From: Bacteroidales bacterium
GTDB taxonomy: Bacteria; Bacteroidota; Bacteroidia; Bacteroidales; WCHB1-69
Reading direction: 5' to 3'
Assembly: GCA_031266895.1 (NCBI GenBank)
Contig: JAISAD010000109.1
Span: 1 to 9,970 of the forward strand
Length of the DNA: 9,970 nt
Shown: one piece after another, positions 1-5,802 of the stretch
Numbering within the stretch: position 1 is the first letter of the stretch
Layout of the letters: each line of letters starts with the position of its first letter
Made by a program: the position numbers and the translations under genes
Notes under the pieces: generated by a model
Told to the model about the DNA's origin: nothing
The model's input: only the letters and a program-made list of their open reading frames with translations
Databases searched by the model: none

Positions 1-4
1 CAGC

Positions 5-35
5 AAAAAGCCGCTCAATTTGGGCGGCTTTTTTT
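5..35 (+). terminator. Rho-independent terminator of an upstream gene
   Basis: The arm AAAAAGCCGC (5-14) pairs with GCGGCTTTTT (24-33). A G-U and a C-G pair extend the stem inward to a five-base loop. A run of seven T follows the GC-rich part (29-35). This is a classic intrinsic terminator. It presumably ends a gene whose coding part lies left of the window. The A-rich left arm could also work in the opposite direction, but no minus-strand gene runs into it. Confidence 0.85.
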
Positions 36-42
36 ATTGCCT

Positions 43-73
43 TTTGCTTCGCAAAGTGCCATTTTTATATTTG
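43..73 (+). promoter_or_regulatory. Possible Bacteroidota promoter (TTTG-N19-TATATTTG)
   Basis: TTTG at 43-46 and TATATTTG at 66-73 match the Bacteroidota -33 and -7 elements with exactly 19 bases between. It sits just after the terminator at 5-35, so it would start a new transcript near position 80. No credible protein gene follows for 800 bases; the first notable object is the hairpin at 240-301. AT-rich DNA produces such matches by chance (another TATATTTG at 119-126 has no -33 partner), so the call is tentative. Confidence 0.35.
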
Positions 74-239
74 CTTATGCAAATCTATTTAACTGCCTAC
101 ATAACAGAATTATATATCTATATTTGTTTATTTATTATTTGTACCATATAATAAACGTTACGCCGTATATCGTTGTGTATAAATATAATAAAGATTTACG
201 CTCTTGTTCTCTCCTTATTGAAATCTACCAGTTTCGAAT

Positions 240-301
240 CTGTGAGAATAAGTAAGCGAAGTTCACGTCTTCGGGCGTGAAACATTCGTACTTATTTACA
301 G
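240..301 (+). other. Long hairpin with UUCG tetraloop, possible small RNA element
   Basis: TTCACGTC (262-269) pairs with GGCGTGAA (274-281) around a TTCG loop closed by C-G, the very stable cUUCGg tetraloop in RNA. The stem continues outward: CGAA (257-260) with TTCG (285-288), AATAAGTA (247-254) with TACTTATT (289-296), and CTGT (240-243) with ACAG (298-301), with small bulges, for about 24 base pairs. The rest of 74-458 is AT-rich with no supported gene. A U-tract does not follow the stem directly, so it is not a simple terminator. The ten bases TTCACGTCTT in the left arm recur at 353-362. Function unknown. Confidence 0.5.
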
Positions 302-458
302 ATAATGGTTTTGGTAGAGCCTAATAAGGAAAATAAGCAATCAGTGAACAGTTTCACGTCTTTTTAATTTATTAAGCCCTATAAAAAAAGATAAAAAGTG
401 AAGTGATTGGTTAGTGTATGTAACTATTTGATAGTCAGAAAAAAAAATAGATTTTTGT

Positions 459-489
459 GTTGTTGGTATAAAAAAAATTTGTACTTTTG
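459..489 (+). promoter_or_regulatory. Bacteroidota-type promoter upstream of structured leader
   Basis: TACTTTTG at 482-489 is a perfect TAnnTTTG -7 element. GTTG at 459-462 lies 19 bases upstream as a three-of-four match to the TTTG -33 element. Transcription would start near 495. No other perfect -7 box was seen between here and the lipoprotein start at 893, so this is the best candidate promoter for that gene. It would give the gene an untranslated leader of roughly 400 bases, or else drive an independent RNA. Confidence 0.55.
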
Positions 490-495
490 CCTCCG

Positions 496-840
496 ATTTT
501 AAATCATCATTAACCATGCAGTATGCAGTACAAATTTGGAATAAGGTAAAAGAACTTTGCCTAAAGTTTTTTGCGAAAATGCACAAAACAGGCATTTTCA
601 GATTTGCCATTTTATCTTTTTATTCGTTTGCCTGTTTGCGCATTCGCACTGCTAACGGAAACAACCCAATTCTCCAAAACCTGTTTACGCCTTTTATCTG
701 GAAAACCGAATACGGCTGACTGAAGTCCGCTCAATGTCTCGGGTGAGCGGACGGAATAAGCAACAAGGCTAATCGCCGAGAGTTGAGTTTTTCGGCATGG
801 GGAATTCGCAAAAATGAAAAAGGCCATGCAGACTCTCATG
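496..840 (+). ncRNA. Candidate structured RNA or long 5' leader, no family recognised
   Basis: Several strong pairings cluster here. Hairpin A spans 572-648: AAACAGGCA (586-594) with TGCCTGTTT (629-637), extended by ATGC (579-582) with GCAT (640-643) and TGCGA (572-576) with TCGCA (644-648), about 18 pairs with small bulges. Hairpin B spans 725-752: GTCCGCTCA with TGAGCGGAC, nine perfect pairs. Hairpin C has GAGAGT (778-783) with ACTCTC (832-837) and, inside it, GCATGG (795-800) with CCATGC (824-829). The loop of B contains TCTCGG (737-742), complementary to CCGAGA (776-781), a possible pseudoknot that competes with C. A promoter precedes it and the lipoprotein gene starts at 893. A 67-codon frame (516-719) runs across hairpin A but has no protein-like features. 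I do not match it to RNase P RNA, tmRNA, SRP RNA or a riboswitch I know. The boundaries are estimates. Confidence 0.42.
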
Positions 841-892
841 AAACATTCTGAATATTAACTAAAAAAACAAACAAACTTTAAAAGAGTAAACA

Positions 893-1696
893 ATGATAAA
901 ACAAACAAAAATTATAACAGTTGCCATAATAGGAATGGTAATAGCAAGCGGAATTATATTTTATGCTTGCGAAAAAAGTACCAACAAAATTAATCCCATT
1001 GGGGAAGATTTTGAGAAGGTATTAAACAAGAATTATGCCTTGGCAGATGCGGCGATTTCCGTATCCTTTGCCGACAACCCGTACGATTATCAAGGGGAAA
1101 AGCACAATCAGTTATTGCAGAAGTTTTTCGATGAAATATATCAGAAAATCGACTCAGCACAGTATGCACGGGCTTACGTAGAAATGGCATCTCTGCCTAT
1201 TTCGGATCCGGATGCGGCTGCCGAAAGGATATTGGGCCTGAAAGACGATATTATTTCAAAGGAGGGATATAATTCCAAATTTATAAACTCTCTGTCAGGC
1301 ATTAGTGAAACAGAGAAACAGATTGTAAATTTGTATTTTAAACAGATGCAAAAGCTTCCGGACTTGAACAGCAGAATAGCGCTAAGCAAAGAGGCCGAAT
1401 CATTTATTCTGCAGGAAAAGGGTCTGTCGCCTGAGGAAAAGGAAGAAATTCTGAGTGCCTTTGCCATTTACCGGTACAGTACCTGGTTTTGGGACAGTAT
1501 GGAAAGCCAATTAGTAGGTTCTGTTTCTAATTATGATATTTATGATGCAATCGGTTTTTATATAGCTACTAAGACAATTCTGCTAGACGATGATCCTGAC
1601 TGGGACATCCAAGATGGCAAAGATGCCCATGCTTACGCCTCATTTGTTTCGATGGTTACCTGCTTTGCATTGCGTGAATGGACCTGTTTTTTCTAA
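893..1696 (+). CDS. Uncharacterised secreted lipoprotein
   Basis: The 267-residue product begins with a lysine-bearing n-region and a hydrophobic stretch (about 7-24), then a lipobox-like FYAC with Cys26, so it should be lipidated and membrane anchored outside the cytoplasm. The mature part is acidic and probably helical. NPYDYQGEKHN (62-72) resembles a motif I recall from small Bacteroidota lipoproteins of unknown role, and a helical block with LSPEEKEEI and YRYSTWFW follows (178-200). The protein ends with two cysteines, 257 and 265, near a hydrophobic tail. The ATG at 893 is preceded by an AT-rich tract without a clear ribosome site, normal for this phylum. It has its own terminator at 1705-1742 and an unusually long, foldable upstream region. 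I do not recognise the function; no enzyme motif is visible. Confidence 0.8.
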   Translation: MIKQTKIITVAIIGMVIASGIIFYACEKSTNKINPIGEDFEKVLNKNYALADAAISVSFADNPYDYQGEKHNQLLQKFFDEIYQKIDSAQYARAYVEMASLPISDPDAAAERILGLKDDIISKEGYNSKFINSLSGISETEKQIVNLYFKQMQKLPDLNSRIALSKEAESFILQEKGLSPEEKEEILSAFAIYRYSTWFWDSMESQLVGSVSNYDIYDAIGFYIATKTILLDDDPDWDIQDGKDAHAYASFVSMVTCFALREWTCFF

Positions 1697-1704
1697 CAGT
1701 TTGT

Positions 1705-1742
1705 AAAGCAAGCTGAAAGGCATTCTTTTGGCTTGCTTTTTT
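1705..1742 (+). terminator. Rho-independent terminator of the lipoprotein gene
   Basis: AAGCAAGC (1706-1713) pairs with GCTTGCTT (1731-1738). An inner stem AAAG (1716-1719) with CTTT (1725-1728) extends it. A T run follows (1737-1742). It lies 8 bases after the lipoprotein stop and ends 14 bases before the next start codon, so the downstream gene needs leaky termination or a promoter that I cannot identify. Confidence 0.85.
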
Positions 1743-1756
1743 AAATTATTTTTGAT

Positions 1757-2926
1757 ATGAAAAAGACCTTGCTTATCACTGTTTTTTACTGTATGCTTTG
1801 TGCGTATTCAGCTGCACAGAACGAAACAGCTGCGGAAGATTTTGATATTCCCGTTAAAAGTAAAAAAATATTATTAATAGGAGAAGAGCATCATACCTTC
1901 GAAATTGAAGATGCGGAAAAACGCATCGTAAAGGATATAATCAGGCAAAACAGGGACATAAAGCATTATCAGCTATGTCTTGAGGCTCCGTTCAGCTTAC
2001 AGTACCATATTGAGAATTTAATTGAATATAATGATACACTGTCCGTTAAGCAGTATTTCTCGTGTGTAGGTACAGGAATAGCGAAATTAGACACGCTAAC
2101 TCCTAGTAAAAAGGAAACATACCGCAGCATGCTGTACTACGCTCAAATGGCAAAGTCAATGCAAAGCGGCAGCTTGCAAATCCGCTGCATTGATGTTGAA
2201 GCTCCCCTGCATCCCGCTGTTTTTACTATTCTTCATATTTTGCGAAAATATGAGATACGGGACTCTCTATTTCAAAAACAGTTCAATTACCTGGATTCTC
2301 TTTTCTCGCTCAACCACTTGCTTTACCATTTTGCCCCGTTTCATGAGCGCTTTGGAAACTATTTTTTATCCCATAAGGATTTTTTTCAACACAGGCTCTC
2401 TCCAAGAGATTATTACTATATCTCGGAAATCATAGGCAGATGTCCGAAAAAGGTGGTTAGAAAATCAACCTTTGAAGATGCAATTGTTACTCAAGAGCGA
2501 GATATTATTATGTACAATGCTATAAATCAGCACTATAATGACAGTACTTTTTATATAGCTATTTTAGGACGTTCTCATGTTTTACGGAAAGGTACGGGTT
2601 TTGAAAGAAAATTTCATGGCAAATTCAAAAACGTAGCCACCTTACTGGCAACCGATAAAGATTCTCACTTTAAGCGGCGGATAAACTCTCTTGTTTTTTG
2701 TTCACTCTCCCGCTATAAGAGATCAATTAATCCAAAGGGAGAAGTCGAATTATTTAATCCTCAATCCAATTATCCGGGACATTTTGCCAAGCATAAAGAC
2801 TACCTGAACTCTATGCTGACACCCGATAATATTACCTTTCTCAATTTAAGGAAAACCAGATTGCGCAATGCACGCTGCTATGCCGATTATATGATTGTTA
2901 TGAAGCAAGTTACGGGAATTTATTGA
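1757..2926 (+). CDS. Secreted EreA/ChaN/TraB-like (Tiki superfamily) putative hydrolase, copy 1
   Basis: The 389-residue product has a signal peptide (hydrophobic 4-20, likely cleavage after SAA near residue 20), so it is exported to the periplasm or beyond. KKILLIGEEH places a GxxH motif at 42-45. Glu76 sits in a strand-like QLCLEAPF. QERDIIMYNAI (246-256) fits the RD-x-x-M helix, and FYIAILGRSH carries a second GxxH (271-274) followed by GTGF. This order of motifs is what I know from the EreA, ChaN and TraB/GumN proteins grouped with Tiki enzymes; members include erythromycin esterases, a haem-binding lipoprotein and metalloproteases. The substrate cannot be read from the sequence, and the match is by motif, not full alignment. 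It sits 58 bases upstream of a close paralog in the same orientation, so they are probably co-transcribed. The ATG at 1757 gives a complete signal peptide. Confidence 0.8.
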   Translation: MKKTLLITVFYCMLCAYSAAQNETAAEDFDIPVKSKKILLIGEEHHTFEIEDAEKRIVKDIIRQNRDIKHYQLCLEAPFSLQYHIENLIEYNDTLSVKQYFSCVGTGIAKLDTLTPSKKETYRSMLYYAQMAKSMQSGSLQIRCIDVEAPLHPAVFTILHILRKYEIRDSLFQKQFNYLDSLFSLNHLLYHFAPFHERFGNYFLSHKDFFQHRLSPRDYYYISEIIGRCPKKVVRKSTFEDAIVTQERDIIMYNAINQHYNDSTFYIAILGRSHVLRKGTGFERKFHGKFKNVATLLATDKDSHFKRRINSLVFCSLSRYKRSINPKGEVELFNPQSNYPGHFAKHKDYLNSMLTPDNITFLNLRKTRLRNARCYADYMIVMKQVTGIY

Positions 2927-2984
2927 ATTTCATTGTAAAACTTGCGTATTGAGACGGAAAATTAACTTATAAAACATAGGAATA

Positions 2985-4151
2985 ATGGAAAAAAAACTGT
3001 TTTTAATCATTTTTTGTTGCCTGTTCTTCATACACTCAGCTGCACAAAACGAAACAACTGCGGAAGTTTTTGATATTCCCGTTAAAAGTAAAAAAATATT
3101 GTTACTGGGAGAGGTGCATGAGATCTGTGAAATTGGAAATATGGAAAGATCTATTATTAGAGATGTTATTGATAAAAACAAGCAAATCAGGCATTTTCAG
3201 TTATGCTGGGAAATGTCTTTCGGGTTACAGTACCATATTGAAAATTTGCTGGAATATGGCGATACGCTCACCCTCAAGCGCTATTTTCAATGCAGGGGAA
3301 CACGGAAAAGAGACTCCCTGCACGCTACTAAAAAGGCGCTGTATAATGACATTCTATACTATGCTCAGATAGCAAAGTCAATGGAAAGTGGCAGCTTGCA
3401 AATCCGCTGTATTGATGTTGAATATTCGCTATTTTCCACTGTTTTTACTATTCTTCATATTTTGCGAAAATATGAGATACGGGACTCTCTGTTTCAGGCA
3501 CAGCTCAATTACCTGGATTCTCTTTTCTCGCTCAACCATTTGTTTTATCCCCATTTTGCCCCGTTTCATGAGCGCTTTGGAAACTATTTTTTATCCCATA
3601 AGGATTTTTTTCAAGACAGCCTCTCTCCAAGAGATTATTACTATATCTCGGAAATCATAAGCAGATGTCCGAAAAAGGTGGTTAGAAAAACAACCTTTCA
3701 AGATGCAATTGTTACTCAGGAGCGAGACATATCTATGTATAATACTATAAACCAATACTATAATGACAGCACTTTTTATATAGCTATTTTAGGACGCGCT
3801 CATGTGCTGCGAGATGAAGCGGATATAGTGAAAAGATTTCAGGGCAAATTTAAAAATGTGACAACGCTGTTGCAGACCGATAAAGCCTCGCATTTTAAGA
3901 GGCAAACCATTTCTCTTGCTTTTTATCCGATCTCTCGCTCTTTTACATTAATTAGTCCCAAAGGAAAAATCAAAATCATAAAACCTATATTCCCTTATCC
4001 GGGACATTTTGCCAAGCATAAAGACTACCTGAACTCTATGCTGACACCCGATAATATTACCTTTCTCAATTTAAGGGAAACCAAATTGCGAAATGCACGC
4101 CGCTATGCCGATTATATGATTGTGATAAAGCAAGCTACGGGAGTTTATTGA
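2985..4151 (+). CDS. Secreted EreA/ChaN/TraB-like (Tiki superfamily) putative hydrolase, copy 2
   Basis: This 388-residue protein is collinear with its upstream neighbour. It has a signal peptide (about 1-20, ending HSAA before QNET), GEVH at 42-45, Glu76 in LCWEMSF, the QERDISMYNTI helix (245-255), and GRAH at 270-273. The candidate catalytic or metal-binding residues are therefore kept in both copies, which argues that both are functional. Differences cluster at residues 101-120, after the second GxxH (274-285, where the GTGF of copy 1 is lost) and at 310-337. The C-terminal 50 residues are nearly identical. An immediate in-frame stretch after its TGA codes for an unrelated domain remnant. 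As with copy 1, family assignment rests on motif order and the substrate is unknown. The spacing of 58 bases, with no terminator seen between the genes, suggests one transcript. Confidence 0.8.
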   Translation: MEKKLFLIIFCCLFFIHSAAQNETTAEVFDIPVKSKKILLLGEVHEICEIGNMERSIIRDVIDKNKQIRHFQLCWEMSFGLQYHIENLLEYGDTLTLKRYFQCRGTRKRDSLHATKKALYNDILYYAQIAKSMESGSLQIRCIDVEYSLFSTVFTILHILRKYEIRDSLFQAQLNYLDSLFSLNHLFYPHFAPFHERFGNYFLSHKDFFQDSLSPRDYYYISEIISRCPKKVVRKTTFQDAIVTQERDISMYNTINQYYNDSTFYIAILGRAHVLRDEADIVKRFQGKFKNVTTLLQTDKASHFKRQTISLAFYPISRSFTLISPKGKIKIIKPIFPYPGHFAKHKDYLNSMLTPDNITFLNLRETKLRNARRYADYMIVIKQATGVY

Positions 4152-4304
4152 ATTTCTACAGTACGAAAAACCCAGCTCTCCATTACCGACCAAAGCGGTC
4201 GGCCACTTCTCACCTATCCGCTCCCGGGCGCACAGGGTCAGTGGATTTGGGAAACCGCCAGCAGCCTGCAACTCGAGAGCGGAAAGATTGTGGTGGCGAA
4301 GTAA
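4152..4304 (+). pseudogene. Remnant resembling a T9SS C-terminal sorting domain
   Basis: Starting at the codon right after the TGA of the second hydrolase copy, and in the same frame, 50 sense codons run to a TAA at 4302-4304. They encode QLSITDQSGRPLLTYPL, then GAQGQWIWET, then LESGKIVVAK at the end. This is the style of the C-terminal beta domain of type IX secretion cargo proteins in Bacteroidota, where a Gly-Gln-x-x-Trp strand, a Gly-x-Tyr strand and a closing SGK-type strand occur. Here the middle strand appears to be missing between WET and LES, so the domain looks internally deleted. It has no start codon of its own, no signal peptide and no body. It is most likely the tail of a lost cargo gene. 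Base composition is visibly more GC-rich than the hydrolases before it. Expression would need readthrough of TGA. Confidence 0.5.
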
Positions 4305-4344
4305 TTTTAAACTGCGAATCGAAAAAACAACTCAGGCAACAAAT

Positions 4345-5802
4345 TTATGCGGCTTTGCATTCATTTTTCTTCCTTTGATAAATCATCAAACTGATAATGC
4401 TCCCCAATACAAATATGATCAGAATAGATGACCATAGCGATACTTTGGCCGATTTTATCATCAAATTATCCACACATTTGAACTCAATTTCGTGATCACC
4501 AGCCGGTACGGGCAATGCTCGCAAAATGTAGTTGGCACGTAAAATCGGCACCTGTTTGCCATCAATGTAAGCCGACCATGTTTTATAATAGACTTCGGAA
4601 AAAACGGCCAGCTGAGTCTGTAAATTGTGGCTCCTGTATTTAATATGACCGGGCGTATAGTCAGTCATTACGATAGAAGCCGCAGTATCCGAAATAACAG
4701 GCTGCAACTCCATATTTTCCAACTCTTTTTGCCATGTTTTATCCATAAAAGCAGTAGTGCGTGGATTAAAACTGTTCATCGCTACAATTTCTGCATCGGG
4801 GCTCTCTACCCATTCCACCGTATCAACAAACCACACATTGCCAAGCGCTTCGGAGTTGTATTGCACCCGCGGGGCTTGCCCTTCGCCTCCCGGCACAATA
4901 ATATAGCGGGTATTCAACATATTTACCACACTGATATTTAGCTTTTTGGAAAAATGATAATCAATAATATCCTGATAGCGGCGCAATTTAGCAGGACTGT
5001 ATCCTCCGACAGATTTATGAAAACAGGACGTTACGGATTCATTAAACGTGTTGGAAGCCAAATTGAGTACCCGATAGTTGGGATCCTTATCCTGCAAAAT
5101 CAGCTCATCAGCCGGCGTAGGCTGAAAACTTTTTGCTTTTTTATCCGACACAAAATTATCGTCATTCAAAAAACGCTTGTCCACGCTCCACATATCAACA
5201 AAAATAAGCGCACCGAGCATCAAAATCAAATATTGCGACTTGATTTTATAGCGCATATATATCCAGATAATGATTGCCCCAAAAATAATAAAGGTCAGCG
5301 ATCGCCAGGCATCGGAAGTGAGCATCGCCTTACGGTCAAGCTGAATGGCTGGCACCAAAAATTCGGGGTAGGAGGCATCGGCTTCTGCAGTAAAACTGAA
5401 CATAGACCCACCGAACAGGGCAAAAATGAGACACAATCCGCCGGTAATGCCAGCCGAAATCCAAAATGGCGTCTTTAACCGCTGTATAAAAATCTTATCT
5501 TCACGATGCTCAATAATAGTTTTAATGGCCAATACTGCCGTATTGGCCATAGTAACGCCGGCTATAGTCAGAGTCATTGAGGGAGTTCTGAACTTGCTGT
5601 ATAACGGCAGGTGGTAAAAAAGCCATTCGTTGAGCCCGGAGAAATGTCTGCCCCACGACAACAGCACAGATACGACAGTAGCTGCCAGCAGCCACCATTT
5701 TTCGGGACCCTTCACCACAAAAAGGCCTAACAGGAAGAGAAAACAGACAATAGCACCCGCATAAACAGGACCGGAAGTAAACGGCTGGTCACCCCAATAC
5801 AT
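4345..5802 (-). CDS. YfhO-family membrane protein, C-terminal part (split gene)
   Basis: This frame carries the second part of a YfhO protein (Pfam YfhO, GT-C-like membrane glycosyltransferases). The ATG at 5802 is internal; the real frame is open back to about 5835 and reads FARYAPMYWGDQPFTSG, a family landmark. Hydrophobic segments follow at about 14-30, 34-50, 73-90, 112-134 and 167-182, then SVGGYSPAKLRRYQD (about 266-280) and NMLNTRYIIVPG, both typical of Bacteroidota YfhO. A large extracytoplasmic beta-rich region follows, then a final membrane helix (about 455-476) and a lysine-rich tail. In Gram-positive bacteria YfhO takes part in lipoteichoic acid glycosylation; in Bacteroidota the substrate is not known to me. 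It converges on the hydrolase region with no clear terminator at its end. No further stop interrupts 485 codons. Confidence 0.85.
   Translation of the reverse strand: MYWGDQPFTSGPVYAGAIVCFLFLLGLFVVKGPEKWWLLAATVVSVLLSWGRHFSGLNEWLFYHLPLYSKFRTPSMTLTIAGVTMANTAVLAIKTIIEHREDKIFIQRLKTPFWISAGITGGLCLIFALFGGSMFSFTAEADASYPEFLVPAIQLDRKAMLTSDAWRSLTFIIFGAIIIWIYMRYKIKSQYLILMLGALIFVDMWSVDKRFLNDDNFVSDKKAKSFQPTPADELILQDKDPNYRVLNLASNTFNESVTSCFHKSVGGYSPAKLRRYQDIIDYHFSKKLNISVVNMLNTRYIIVPGGEGQAPRVQYNSEALGNVWFVDTVEWVESPDAEIVAMNSFNPRTTAFMDKTWQKELENMELQPVISDTAASIVMTDYTPGHIKYRSHNLQTQLAVFSEVYYKTWSAYIDGKQVPILRANYILRALPVPAGDHEIEFKCVDNLMIKSAKVSLWSSILIIFVLGSIISLMIYQRKKNECKAA

Larger units (their letters stand above)
1757..4151 (+). 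repeat. Tandem gene duplication with long identical DNA blocks
   Basis: The two hydrolase genes are direct repeats about 1.2 kb long. Exact shared runs include 52 bases (2217-2268 and 3439-3490), 64 bases (2326-2389 and 3551-3614) and 82 bases (2770-2851 and 3995-4076), all identical at silent positions. Other stretches differ in most codons and carry small indels. This patchwork suggests gene conversion between the copies, or fast local divergence after a recent duplication. Confidence 0.9.

Noticed and set aside
119..126. Second TATATTTG -7-like box
   Set aside because: No TTTG-like -33 element at the right distance; expected by chance in this AT-rich stretch.
516..719. 67-codon open frame starting 20 bases after the predicted transcription start
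   Set aside because: It runs through the long hairpin 572-648, has no ribosome site, signal or domain, and its composition looks like read-through of structured non-coding DNA. It remains a possible leader peptide, but I cannot support it.
278..848. TGAAACATTC present at 278-287 and 839-848
   Set aside because: A single ten-base match in 850 AT-rich bases is near chance expectation, and the flanks do not match, so I do not call a mobile element boundary.
1747..1754. TATTTTTG -7-like box before the first hydrolase gene
   Set aside because: It ends two bases before the ATG at 1757, so transcription would start within the codons and no sensible leader remains.
4954..5478. 174-codon plus-strand frame opposite the YfhO gene
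   Set aside because: Antisense shadow of a clear membrane protein gene, with no recognisable domain of its own.
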